From assembly GCF_030013905.1 (NCBI RefSeq), contig NZ_CP124862.1, forward strand, positions 1,177,051-1,241,050: DNA of 64,000 nucleotides. Reading direction: 5' to 3'. This stretch comes from Petroclostridium sp. X23 (GTDB taxonomy: Bacteria; Bacillota; Clostridia; SK-Y3). Position 1 is the first letter of the stretch, and each line of letters opens with the position of its first letter. The translations under genes were made by a program, and so were the position numbers. The notes below the pieces were generated by a model that searched no databases, was not told the DNA's origin, and was given only the letters and a program-made list of their open reading frames with translations. Shown here in pieces: positions 17,083-25,801 of the stretch.

Positions 17083-18843
17083 TTAACTATTCTCTAAGCC
17101 GTACTTGCTTTCATATTCGTCGTACAACTGCCTGTATTCTTGTGTTTTGTTTTGATGCACATGTTTTAAATATTCATGCGGGTCGAAATCCGTTCTGGAA
17201 GAATGGAGCTGTTCCACCGCTATTCCGATATTCGAACAATGGTCCGCAATTCTCTCAAGATTATTTACAATATCAAGGAATATAACACCTGATTTCAAAC
17301 TGCACTTTTGCTGTGATAATCGGTCAATATGCCTTACACGCAGCGTTTCTTTCAGCAAATCAATGACATCTTCACAGGGTTGAATTCTTTTAGCCAATTC
17401 TACATCTTGACTTTCATATGCACGTATGGACAAATCCACAATTTCCTTTACCGCGTCGGTAATAATAGTGAGTTCCTGTTTTGCCAACTCAGAAAATTCA
17501 ATGTCCTCTTGAATAATATATGCAGCCATTTCTCCCAAATTAACGGCATGGTCACCAATACGCTCAATATCAGTAATAACATGGAATAAGCCGGATACCA
17601 ACTTATTTTCTTCTTTACTTAATGGTTCATCGGCAATTTTTATAAGATACTGAGTGATATTTGATTCCATCTCATCAATTGCATTTTCATTATCATCTAT
17701 GGTCCCGATAGTGTTTGTGGATCTTTCCATGATGGCATCCATACCCAGCAGTACATTATTCTGTGCCATCCTGCTCATACGAATGACTTCTTTTACCGTT
17801 TGGGATACCGCAACGGATGGAGTTGTAAGAAATCTTTCATCCAAGTTCTTCTGACCCCTGTTTTCTTCTTTTCCTCTCACAGTCATGTGTGCAAGCTTTA
17901 CTAAGAGTCCCGCAAATGGAAGAAGCAGCACTGTATTCGCAATATTAAATACTGTATGGAAATCTGCAATACCACCGCGATTGACCGTATCATTCCAGAA
18001 GGAAAATCCTACTGTGTTTTGAAAGGTGTAGATCACTACTAAGAAAACCCCTGTCCCTACAGTATTAAAAAACAGATGAATCATTGCCGCCTTTTTCGCA
18101 TTTTTATTGGCACCAATACTTGACAGCAATGCTGTGACGCATGTTCCAATATTTTGTCCCAAAATAATAGGTATCGCAGAAGAAAAGGTTACCAACCCGG
18201 TGGAAGCCACTGCCTGCAAAATCCCTACCGAGGCACTACTACTCTGTATTACTGCCGTCACACCGGCACCAATCAAAACACCTAAAATCGGATTTCTAAA
18301 CGCAACAAATGCTTCTTTAAATTGGGGTAAATCTCTTAAATGCTCAACAGCAGACTCCATTGTTCCCATACCAATAAACAATATACCAAAACCTGCCAAT
18401 ATAGCACCTATATTGTTTAGCTTCTTTTTTTTGCTAAACATGATAAACGCTACTCCTAAAGCGATTGCTAAAGGTGCCAGAGTCTTTGGTTTTAAAATCA
18501 TGAGATACCATACATTCTTATCGATATCTCCAAGCCTTATAATCTGTGATGTTACTGTTGTTCCGATGTTAGCCCCCATAATTACTCCTACAGCCTGTGT
18601 TAGCTTCATCACGCCTGCATTAACGAAACCAACCACCATAACCGTAGTAGCACTACTACTCTGAACAAGAGCCGTAACTACCGTACCTACAATTACGCTT
18701 TTAAAAAGATTACTGGTCATCGCCTCGATAATTTTTTGCATTCTTTCTCCTGCTGCTTGTTCCAAGCCGTCTCCCATGATCTTCATTCCATAGAGGAATA
18801 AACCTAGACCGCCAAATAGCGTAAGTAAATCAATAAAACTCAT
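17083..18843 (-). CDS. nptA: Na+/phosphate cotransporter with PhoU-like domain
   Basis: A 586-residue protein. The membrane part (about 1-310) contains two inverted Na_Pi_cotrans repeats with the duplicated signature TALVQSSSATTVMVVGFVNAG (two blocks near 60) and TAVIQSSSASVGILQAVAS (about 200). The cytoplasmic C-terminal part (about 345-560) is helical and PhoU-like, probably regulatory. It imports phosphate with sodium. The start at 18843 follows AGGGGG. Upstream is a striking 11-bp array of PhoP-type half-sites. The symbol is by analogy; yjbB/nptA-type naming varies. Confidence 0.92.
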   Translation of the reverse strand: MSFIDLLTLFGGLGLFLYGMKIMGDGLEQAAGERMQKIIEAMTSNLFKSVIVGTVVTALVQSSSATTVMVVGFVNAGVMKLTQAVGVIMGANIGTTVTSQIIRLGDIDKNVWYLMILKPKTLAPLAIALGVAFIMFSKKKKLNNIGAILAGFGILFIGMGTMESAVEHLRDLPQFKEAFVAFRNPILGVLIGAGVTAVIQSSSASVGILQAVASTGLVTFSSAIPIILGQNIGTCVTALLSSIGANKNAKKAAMIHLFFNTVGTGVFLVVIYTFQNTVGFSFWNDTVNRGGIADFHTVFNIANTVLLLPFAGLLVKLAHMTVRGKEENRGQKNLDERFLTTPSVAVSQTVKEVIRMSRMAQNNVLLGMDAIMERSTNTIGTIDDNENAIDEMESNITQYLIKIADEPLSKEENKLVSGLFHVITDIERIGDHAVNLGEMAAYIIQEDIEFSELAKQELTIITDAVKEIVDLSIRAYESQDVELAKRIQPCEDVIDLLKETLRVRHIDRLSQQKCSLKSGVIFLDIVNNLERIADHCSNIGIAVEQLHSSRTDFDPHEYLKHVHQNKTQEYRQLYDEYESKYGLENS

Positions 18844-18862
18844 AAATTACCCCCTGAAAGAT

Positions 18863-18954
18863 TTTACATTCACTTTACATTCACTTTACATTCATTTTAC
18901 ATTCATTTTACATTCATTTTACATAAATATTATACCCAATTAACAATTTTAACA
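18863..18954 (-). promoter_or_regulatory. Array of PhoP-type half-sites in the Na/Pi cotransporter leader
   Basis: On the plus strand TTTACA occurs at 18863, 18874, 18885, 18896, 18907 and 18918, exactly 11 bp apart. TTAACA at 18940 is still in phase (two periods later), and another TTAACA at 18949 is out of phase. A TATAAT -10 (18934-18929, minus strand) sits inside the array with no good -35. The six TTTACA copies lie between this promoter and the start codon, in the opposite orientation to the phoA boxes. This fits PhoP control, perhaps repression or start-site switching. Confidence 0.7.
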
Positions 18955-19013
18955 TAGTTTTAGCATTGTTGAAAGTCTTTTTTCGACAAAAAATTGTAAA
19001 AGTTTTTGAGCAT

Positions 19014-19050
19014 AAAAAAAGTGAGGTATTTTTCATACCTCACTTTTTTT
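19014..19050 (-). terminator. Terminator of the glutamine synthetase gene
   Basis: Perfect 15-bp arms: an A-run plus GTGAGGTA, a 7-nt loop, then TACCTCAC plus a T-run. It lies 24 bp past the glnN stop codon. Confidence 0.9.
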
Positions 19051-19073
19051 ATTATAAGCGATATATTATTCAA

Positions 19074-21194
19074 TTATACATTAAACAGCAAATCAGCGTA
19101 AGTTGGCATCGGCCATAATTCAGCATCTATCATTGTTTCAAGCTTATCACCATCAGCTCTTAATTCACTCATGGCAGTAAATACTTCATCTCTATACGCA
19201 CAAGCTTGCTTATAAGTATCCCCGTGCATCTCAGCAGCTTCAGCAGTAGCCTTCTCCAACTTTTCGATATTCTTCTTGAAAGATGCCAGCGTACCGGATA
19301 CATCCTTAAGGATTTCTGCCTGAACGCTTACATCAGCATCTATACCTGTTAATTTAACAGCGTTGATGGAAGCCGCCAATTCATTAGCAAACTTAATTGC
19401 TGCAGGAACGATTTGTCTCTTGGACATTTCGATCATGGTCAATGCTTCGATATTAATTTGTTTAATATAAGCCTCTAAATTAATTTCAAAACGTGAATAT
19501 AACTCGGCTTTGCTTAATACACAATGTTTTTCAAACACTGCAATTGATTTTTCACTAATAAGATGCTTAACTGCTTCAACAGTAGAAGAAATATTTGGCA
19601 ATCCTCTTTTTTCTGCTTCAGCAACCCATTCATCAGAATAACCATTACCATTGAATATAATTTTCTTATGATTTACTACAACTTCTTTACAAAGCGCTTC
19701 AACTTCTGCATTAAAGTCTATTGCCTTTTCTAATCTGTCGGCAATTCTGCTTAGCGTTTCAGCCACGATAGTATTTAGTACTACATTCGGACCTGAAATA
19801 GATGCAGAAGAAGGCACCATTCTAAATTCAAATTTATTACCGGTAAACGCAAAAGGCGATGTTCTATTTCTATCGGTTGTATCTTTGGGTAATGCCGGTA
19901 ACGTATTAACGCCGATCTTAAGTTCTCCTCCCTGCTTTGAAGAACTAGCTGTACCTGCTGCTTCCAGTTGTTCCAAAATATCTGTCAACTGTTCACCAAG
20001 GAATATTGAAATAATTGCAGGAGGTGCTTCATTCGCGCCAAGTCTATGATCATTTCCCGCATTGGCTGCAGACATTCTCAACAATTCAGCATATTCATCA
20101 ATTGCTTCAATGACTCCGCAAAGGAATACCAGGAATTGCGCATTTTCATGAGGGGTATTTCCGGGATCAAGCAGATTCTGTCCGTCATTTGTGCTCATGG
20201 ACCAGTTATTGTGTTTACCTGAACCATTGATACCGGCAAAAGGCTTCTCATGTAATAAACATGTCAATCCATGTCTAGCCGCAACCTTTTTCATCATTTC
20301 CATTGTTAACTGGTTATGATCTGTTGCAATGTTTGTAGTTGAGAAGATCGGTGCAAGTTCATGCTGTGCAGGAGCAACTTCATTATGCTGTGTCTTTGCA
20401 GATACTCCCAATTTCCATAATTCATTATTAAGCTCTTTCATGAATGAAGAAATTCTTTCTTTCAGCACACCAAAGTAATGATCTTCCAATTCCTGACCTT
20501 TCGGCGGTTTTGCACCAAAAAGAGTTCTTCCTGTAAACACCAAATCTTTTCTCTTATTATATAGTTCTCTGTCAACAAGGAAATACTCCTGTTCCGGACC
20601 AACAGTCGTAATAACTCTTGTAGCAGTCGTATTACCAAAAAGTTTTAATACTCTTAAAGCTTGCTTTGAAATTGCCTCCATAGAACGAAGCAACGGGGTT
20701 TTCTTATCTAACGCTTCCCCTGTATATGAGCAGAAAGCTGTAGGTATGCATAAAGTAACTCCTGCCGGATCCTCTTTTAAAAACGCAGGTGAAGTACAAT
20801 CCCAAGCAGTGTAACCTCTCGCTTCAAAAGTTGCTCTTAAACCACCGGATGGAAAAGATGAAGCATCGGGTTCTCCTTTAATCAATTCTTTACCTGAGAA
20901 TTCCATAATGACTTTTCCGTCAGCAGTTGGAGATATAAAAGCATCATGCTTTTCAGCAGTTACACCGGTCATCGGCTGGAACCAATGTGTAAAATGAGTA
21001 GCACCCTTTTCTATTGCCCAATCTTTCATTGCATTTGCAACAACTTCCGCAACAGCCGGATCTAATGGCACTCCCCCATCAATAGTCTTTTTTAAAGCTT
21101 TATATGTCGCTTTAGGAAGACGCTCTCTCATTACTGCATCATTAAAAACATTACAACCAAACATTTCATTTAAACTAGTCGCTTCACATTTCAT
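19074..21194 (-). CDS. glnN: Type III glutamine synthetase
   Basis: A 706-residue enzyme that makes glutamine from glutamate and ammonium with ATP. Length and motifs fit GSIII rather than the 450-residue GSI. Family blocks are [17 protein letters not shown] (about 80), [10 protein letters not shown] (about 200), [26 protein letters not shown] (about 330) and [20 protein letters not shown] (about 530); the C-terminal helical part (about 590-700) is also typical. It is found mainly in Bacteroidetes, cyanobacteria and Clostridia. The ribosome site AAAGGGG lies upstream. A sigma-A-like promoter and a terminator-like hairpin precede it. Confidence 0.95.
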   Translation of the reverse strand: MKCEATSLNEMFGCNVFNDAVMRERLPKATYKALKKTIDGGVPLDPAVAEVVANAMKDWAIEKGATHFTHWFQPMTGVTAEKHDAFISPTADGKVIMEFSGKELIKGEPDASSFPSGGLRATFEARGYTAWDCTSPAFLKEDPAGVTLCIPTAFCSYTGEALDKKTPLLRSMEAISKQALRVLKLFGNTTATRVITTVGPEQEYFLVDRELYNKRKDLVFTGRTLFGAKPPKGQELEDHYFGVLKERISSFMKELNNELWKLGVSAKTQHNEVAPAQHELAPIFSTTNIATDHNQLTMEMMKKVAARHGLTCLLHEKPFAGINGSGKHNNWSMSTNDGQNLLDPGNTPHENAQFLVFLCGVIEAIDEYAELLRMSAANAGNDHRLGANEAPPAIISIFLGEQLTDILEQLEAAGTASSSKQGGELKIGVNTLPALPKDTTDRNRTSPFAFTGNKFEFRMVPSSASISGPNVVLNTIVAETLSRIADRLEKAIDFNAEVEALCKEVVVNHKKIIFNGNGYSDEWVAEAEKRGLPNISSTVEAVKHLISEKSIAVFEKHCVLSKAELYSRFEINLEAYIKQINIEALTMIEMSKRQIVPAAIKFANELAASINAVKLTGIDADVSVQAEILKDVSGTLASFKKNIEKLEKATAEAAEMHGDTYKQACAYRDEVFTAMSELRADGDKLETMIDAELWPMPTYADLLFNV

Positions 21195-21227
21195 TTTAAC
21201 ATACCCCTTTCATATTTTAGATTGACT

Positions 21228-21285
21228 AAAAAGTAAAAGGCGCTCCTCTAAAACATATGCCGTGAACATATGTTTTGGAAACGCC
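21228..21285 (-). promoter_or_regulatory. Terminator-like hairpin in the glnN leader (possible attenuator)
   Basis: On the minus strand GGCG at 21285 pairs with CGCC at 21242-21239, enclosing an inner stem AAACATATG/CATATGTTT with a 7-nt loop. TTTTACTTTTT follows, which is the form of an intrinsic terminator. It lies about 35 nt downstream of a promoter (TTGCTT 21354-21349, 17 nt, TATTAT 21331-21326) and about 35 nt before the glnN start. Premature termination relieved under nitrogen limitation would be consistent. It is not the glutamine riboswitch consensus as I know it. Confidence 0.55.
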
Positions 21286-21354
21286 ATTGTTTCGTTTAAT
21301 TAACCAATTCAATACCTTATTTAAAATAATACTATGATTCTTCTAAAAAAGCAA

Positions 21355-21712
21355 GTTAAATTTTATAAAAATACGTATTTTTTTTGCAATAACTTTATAT
21401 TATTCTTTCATAAATTAAATCCTCAGGAATATCTCTTATTTAACACTATGCGAGGTTAAAATGCTATAAATACCAAAATTCTTTAGACTCATATACATTC
21501 TTCGATATCTGCTATTCAAAGACTTTCATTTGTTTTGCAATTTCTCTAAATCTAAAATTCAATACCGGGTATATGCGTTTTTTTCATGCTCATTTTTAAC
21601 AGTCTTCTCTTTAAGGTGTAAAAAATATCTAAAATAATAGAGTTCTCCTCAATTAATATAGCACCGTATTATTAACAAGCATCTTCTCTCTTTTAAATCC
21701 AACATACTAATG
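21355..21712. other. AT-rich gap without recognised gene
   Basis: About 360 bp of AT-rich DNA between the glnN promoter and the kdgK terminator. I see no reading frame with a ribosome site, no clear hairpin and no repeat copied elsewhere in the window. Confidence 0.5.
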
Positions 21713-21752
21713 AAACCATACGATTGAAATCATGATTTCAATCGTATGGTTT
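21713..21752 (-). terminator. Terminator of kdgK
   Basis: A 40-bp perfect palindrome (AAACCATACGATTGAAATCA and its reverse complement) 17 bp past the kdgK stop codon. The distal arm on the minus strand ends GGTTTCATTAG, so the T-tract is short. Confidence 0.7.
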
Positions 21753-21768
21753 TACGTTAGAAATCTAT

Positions 21769-22812
21769 TTACCTATTCATTTCACTATCCACACCATCTT
21801 TTTTATGGCTTTTTATAACACCTGAAATTTCATTAAAATCACACGCCGGCATATCCCCCGGAACCGTATTCTTTATTGCAGCCATTGCATTACCAAATTC
21901 AAGGGCTTTCTGCAGGTCATTGAATTTAATGATTCCGAAAAGCGCCCCCGCCAAATACGCGTCTCCACTTCCTATTCTATCTATAACTTCAATTTCTTCA
22001 TAAGGCTCTTCTTCAAAAAATTTATCTTCCGGCGCACTGTAAATTTTTGAATTCCATGTATGTCGTGTAGGACTAAGTACTTTACGCATGGTAGTAGCAA
22101 CTATTTTTGTACCGTATTTCCTACTATAATTCTTCATGATTTCTTCCAATGTGCCTTGCTGCTGCAGCATTCTACGCGAAGTTTCTTCCGACACAAAAAG
22201 GATATCAATATACGGCAATATAGATGTAATCGTTTCTCTCGCAGTATCTTCATCCCATAATGAAGCTCTATAATTCACATCAAACGATATAAGCACTCCA
22301 TTTTCCTTGAACTTCTTAATCATTTCAATTACTACCTGTCTCACACTTTCATTCAAAGCCAAAGATATACCGCTCACATGAAATACCTTTGTACTGTTGT
22401 AAATAGAAGGGTCAACTTCTTCCAAGCTAATATTAGTTATTGAAGATGCATGGCGGTCATACACTACTGTTGGTTTTCTTGGATGTGCACCACTCTCATA
22501 AAAGTACACCCCTAATCTCTTATACGAGGAAGTATCATATACCAGATAATCGTCACTTACACCGTAAAACCGGATTTTATTTTTAACGAACTTTCCTATC
22601 TCATTATCCGGCAGTTTTGTCACAATACCTGTTCTAAGTCCCAGTAGCGAAATCCCCGAAACAACATTCAATTCGGAACCACCGGCTTTTTTTTCGAAAA
22701 CTTCGCCCTGGGATATTCTTTCCTTATCCGGCGGTGATAATCTTAACATTACTTCACCAAAGCCAATAACATCGAATTCTTTATCCACATTTAATTCCTT
22801 TTCTAAAATCAT
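21769..22812 (-). CDS. kdgK: 2-keto-3-deoxygluconate kinase (PfkB family)
   Basis: A 347-residue ribokinase-like sugar kinase. PfkB signature 1 is at KAGGSELNVVSGISLLG (about 42), and signature 2 with the catalytic Asp is at DRIGSGDAYLAG (about 277). The start follows ATAGGAGG. The family alone covers several sugars; placement beside uxaC, uxaB and uxaA strongly favours 2-keto-3-deoxygluconate as substrate. It makes KDPG, which an aldolase (not in this window) would split. It is separated from uxaC by a terminator, so it has its own transcript. Confidence 0.85.
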   Translation of the reverse strand: MILEKELNVDKEFDVIGFGEVMLRLSPPDKERISQGEVFEKKAGGSELNVVSGISLLGLRTGIVTKLPDNEIGKFVKNKIRFYGVSDDYLVYDTSSYKRLGVYFYESGAHPRKPTVVYDRHASSITNISLEEVDPSIYNSTKVFHVSGISLALNESVRQVVIEMIKKFKENGVLISFDVNYRASLWDEDTARETITSILPYIDILFVSEETSRRMLQQQGTLEEIMKNYSRKYGTKIVATTMRKVLSPTRHTWNSKIYSAPEDKFFEEEPYEEIEVIDRIGSGDAYLAGALFGIIKFNDLQKALEFGNAMAAIKNTVPGDMPACDFNEISGVIKSHKKDGVDSEMNR

Positions 22813-22913
22813 ATACGCCTCCTATAATAATGATTGCAATTTTTCTTAGTTATTTATTATTCTACATATTTTTTTAATACCCTTTTTTTAATAAATAAAA
22901 TAAGACAATCGCT

Positions 22914-22965
22914 TTAGTGAATTAATGTACCTCCGGCACCAAAAGTTAAGGTAAACTCTCTTAAC
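22914..22965 (-). pseudogene. C-terminal remnant related to the 15223 protein
   Basis: In one minus-strand frame the sequence reads NLLTLREFTLTFGAGGTLIH and then stop. Its core FTLTFGAGGT matches FTLTFEAGAT at the end of the 15223 protein. No start codon or ribosome site precedes it, and a terminator hairpin lies 20 bp upstream. It could be the tail of a lost paralogue; chance similarity over 11 residues cannot be excluded. Confidence 0.35.
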
Positions 22966-22980
22966 GTTAAAAGATTTTGA

Positions 22981-23013
22981 AAAAAACTACTTGTTTTTCA
23001 AGTAGTTTTTTTT
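22981..23013. terminator. Bidirectional terminator after uxaC
   Basis: ACTACTTG/CAAGTAGT stem with a T-rich 5-nt loop, an A-run on the left and a T-run on the right. It lies about 85 bp past the uxaC stop codon. Confidence 0.85.
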
Positions 23014-23098
23014 AAGTATTTATAAATTATTTATAGTATTTATATAGTTTACAGCCAATTGGAGAACTTATTCTGTGAACTGTGAACCGTAAACTTAC

Positions 23099-24349
23099 TT
23101 AAAACTCTCTTTCAAGAAAATCCCAGAAGTTCTTACCGAATATTTTTTCAACATCCCTTTGGATTTCCTCTTCTTCTATTGTCCACCCTGTAGCTATGAT
23201 ATCATTATATTTATCAAATAGCACATCTGCGATAATCTTTCTGGAATGTGTCCATTTGTATATGAGTTGGTCCAGCATCCTTGCATCCGAGTGTTGCGGG
23301 ATAACACTTGGGCCGAGCAGCTCGAATCTCATTCTGGTCATTTCTTCAATTAAACTTGGGTTATTAAGGAACCACCAACATCCAAAAACAAGGAGGTTTC
23401 TGAATTTTCTGGCTGCCACACACAATTCATGCTGGTTTTCTCTGGCAAGCATGGTTACTAAAAATTTATTATGAGGATACTTTGCGCACAGATATTCAAC
23501 GGTACCAACATCACCTTTGCCAACACTATCACCCGCTACTTGAAGTTGAGGATTCACTAATTTCTTTACCCCTATCATCATTGCAAAGGGTACATTTCTC
23601 TCCAGAGAAACAGGTACAATACACTCTTCGACGATTTTAGACCTGGAAGACTCCTCAGGTACTACAAAATCTGGCGGCAAAGATGCTGCCATGTATAAAG
23701 GATTCATTCTGTCAATCCAGTCATTTAAAAAGCGTCGAATCTCTTTCAGCGTATTTTCATCCAATTCTTCTTTTACATCATATCCCCATTCTTTTAAGCA
23801 CTTATACTTTGTATTCCATGCATTTAGCAGCGGGTCAATTCTTAATGCTGTTTTAAATCTTTTATCCGCTTTATAATCACCCAACCATACTTCTCTTTCA
23901 GCATCTTCAAACGGATCATTGGTCATCACGATGCTGCTTACGCCTGCTACTTCAAAAACCTTGTCGATATATTGATCAACGGTCATCTGTTTAAAATATT
24001 CCCTGTACGAGTTTAAATCACGGCTTGAAACATCCAGTCCCAGTTTTTCCAAAACCGTAAGTACCCCTCTGCAGGCCTCACTATAAGGTGAGTTTTTAAT
24101 AAACAAGGTATCCCAAATCAAATCCGCTTGTTCCTGCTTTGACATTGCCCAGTACTCGTCATAAGAAATATCTACCCAGCGCATTGTTTCCGCTATAAGA
24201 TAATGATATGTGACAAGTTCATCTACACCCCATAATAGTAAATCATTAAAGTCAGTAGTAAAAAGATGGGTGTGTATGTCCGTAATCTTAATATTATCTA
24301 TCATTCGATCTACTGCCTTGCGAAGCTCATAAGTATTTTGAATTTTCAT
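23099..24349 (-). CDS. uxaC: Uronate isomerase (short, divergent UxaC type)
   Basis: A 416-residue amidohydrolase-superfamily enzyme. It converts D-glucuronate to fructuronate or galacturonate to tagaturonate. The metal-binding motif DIHTHLF (about 24-30) opens the barrel, and blocks such as LLVFGCWWFLNNPSLI and LGPSVIPQHSDARMLDQL (about 320-365) are typical. Canonical UxaC is about 470 residues; this shorter form resembles the Bacillus halodurans Bh0493 type. The ribosome site is GAAGG, with a promoter and LacI-type operator upstream. It is divergent from the LacI regulator at 24775. Confidence 0.88.
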   Translation of the reverse strand: MKIQNTYELRKAVDRMIDNIKITDIHTHLFTTDFNDLLLWGVDELVTYHYLIAETMRWVDISYDEYWAMSKQEQADLIWDTLFIKNSPYSEACRGVLTVLEKLGLDVSSRDLNSYREYFKQMTVDQYIDKVFEVAGVSSIVMTNDPFEDAEREVWLGDYKADKRFKTALRIDPLLNAWNTKYKCLKEWGYDVKEELDENTLKEIRRFLNDWIDRMNPLYMAASLPPDFVVPEESSRSKIVEECIVPVSLERNVPFAMMIGVKKLVNPQLQVAGDSVGKGDVGTVEYLCAKYPHNKFLVTMLARENQHELCVAARKFRNLLVFGCWWFLNNPSLIEEMTRMRFELLGPSVIPQHSDARMLDQLIYKWTHSRKIIADVLFDKYNDIIATGWTIEEEEIQRDVEKIFGKNFWDFLEREF

Positions 24350-24400
24350 ATTCGTGCCTTCTTCTTTTCAATTCTTAATATTAAACATCAACGGTTTAAC

Positions 24401-24457
24401 TGTAAGCGCTTTCATCATATATAGGCTAATTATACTATACTGTTTGTTTATTTTCAA
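24401..24457 (-). promoter_or_regulatory. uxaC promoter with cre/LacI-type operator
   Basis: On the minus strand TTGAAA (24457-24452), a 17-nt spacer and TATAAT (24434-24429), followed by the operator TGAAAGCGCTTACA (24414-24401) around +10. The operator is a perfect cre-type/LacI-family half-palindrome and is repeated before the LacI gene. Confidence 0.8.
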
Positions 24458-24704
24458 TAATTAATGCAAAAAATTTATGGGACAAGTATAACCAAACAGA
24501 TATATACCTTTCCAACTTATATATCATTGCTTCTTGGCAGCGCCCACTGCCGCTCAATCAGCGCTTCAGTTTACTAATAGATATCATATCAGATATTTCA
24601 TATCTTTAGGTTTGCTATTAGATTTATCTGCAGATATTATAGAATAATTAAAATTCTACATAGTTATAATAATGAATGTATTTCTAATCACTTAGAAATC
24701 CCTA
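24458..24704. other. Spacer between the divergent uronate promoters
   Basis: About 250 bp between the two divergent promoters. It contains ATAGATATCATATCAGATA-like AT-rich direct repeats but no reading frame with a ribosome site. Confidence 0.45.
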
Positions 24705-24752
24705 TTGACAATAATATTGTGCAAAAGTATAATTATATCGTAAGCGCTTTCA
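24705..24752 (+). promoter_or_regulatory. Promoter and operator of the LacI-family gene
   Basis: Consensus sigma-A promoter: TTGACA at 24705, 17 nt, TATAAT at 24728. The operator CGTAAGCGCTTTCA (24739-24752) starts 6 nt after the -10, at the transcription start. It differs by one base from the copy before uxaC. Binding here would block transcription: autorepression, CcpA control, or both. Confidence 0.85.
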
Positions 24753-24774
24753 TTTTATTAGAATGGTGATGAAC

Positions 24775-25764
24775 ATGAATATTTATGATATAGCTCGTGA
24801 AGCCAACGTATCCATCGCAACTGTATCACGTGTCATTAACAACCATCCACAAGTTAGTGGAAAAACCCGTGATAAAGTCAATGAAGTTTTAAAAAAACAT
24901 CACTATACCCCTAATGCGATTGCGCGGGGGTTAGTAGTAAAATCAATGAGAACCATCGGTGTGCTTACAATTGATATCCGCGATATATATTATGCAAATG
25001 TAGCCTATACGATTGAGCAGGAATTTACAAAACTGGGATACAGCGTTATTTTATGTAATACTGGCGGTGATGCCCAGCAAAAAATCAATTATTTAAAAAT
25101 GCTGTCCGAAAAGAAAGTGGATGGTTTAATCCTTGTCGGGTCAGTGTTTAGAGACAAGAAAATAGACAAGACTATCTCTCAAATCGCAAAAAGCTTGCCT
25201 ATTGTGATGGTGAATGGTTTTCTTGAGACAGACAATGTATACTCCATTATCTGTGATGATAGCTACGGAACATCGGTTTGTGTAGACTATCTTGTGAAAA
25301 AAGGCCATAGAAATATTGTATATTTGCAAGATGCGGACACCTTTAGTGCACAAGCTAAATTAGAAGGATTTAAAAAAGGCTTGGTCAAAAACCACCTGGA
25401 ACTCACCCCTTCTTCCATATTTAAAATAGAAAAAGGGTTGTTAGGCGGCTACAATGCTATAGCACAACTAATAGCATCCAATCAAAAGTTTACAGCTGTT
25501 ATTTGTGGAGAAGATATCACCGGTGTTGGGGTTATTAAAAAGTTACAAGAACTCAATCTAAATATCCCTAATGATGTTGCTGTTATCGGTTTTAACAATT
25601 CCATTATTGCGCAATGCTGTTCCCCGGAACTTACTTCTGTAGATAACAAAATGGAAACTACCGGAATAGGTGCAGTAAGGATACTCAATGATATTTTCGA
25701 AGGCAGAAATGTGCCTTCAAAGACAGTAATCACGCCGGATTTTATTATAAGAAAAAGCACGTGA
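24775..25764 (+). CDS. LacI-family repressor of the hexuronate genes
   Basis: A 329-residue regulator. The start at 24775 (MNIYDIAREANVS) has GGTGAT at the right distance; upstream in-frame ATGs do not. The N-terminal HTH_LacI domain has IATVSRVINNHPQVSGKTR (about 13-31), then a periplasmic-binding-like effector domain (about 60-325). It is divergent from uxaC and 37 bp before uxaB. Likely effectors are uronates or KDG. Whether it or CcpA owns the TGAAAGCGCTTAC operators is not settled by sequence. Confidence 0.88.
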   Translation: MNIYDIAREANVSIATVSRVINNHPQVSGKTRDKVNEVLKKHHYTPNAIARGLVVKSMRTIGVLTIDIRDIYYANVAYTIEQEFTKLGYSVILCNTGGDAQQKINYLKMLSEKKVDGLILVGSVFRDKKIDKTISQIAKSLPIVMVNGFLETDNVYSIICDDSYGTSVCVDYLVKKGHRNIVYLQDADTFSAQAKLEGFKKGLVKNHLELTPSSIFKIEKGLLGGYNAIAQLIASNQKFTAVICGEDITGVGVIKKLQELNLNIPNDVAVIGFNNSIIAQCCSPELTSVDNKMETTGIGAVRILNDIFEGRNVPSKTVITPDFIIRKST

Positions 25765-25801
25765 GAGGCAATTAACAATTAAAATAATAGGAGGGTTTTA
25801 A

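Noticed and set aside
18107..18664. 185-residue plus-strand protein opposite the Na/Pi cotransporter
   Set aside because: It is hydrophobic only because the opposite frame is a membrane protein. There is no ribosome site and no domain.
18863..18923. CRISPR array or microsatellite
   Set aside because: The unit is only 11 bp with no spacers. The fit to PhoP half-site sequence and helical spacing is a better explanation, although simple repeat slippage may have added copies.
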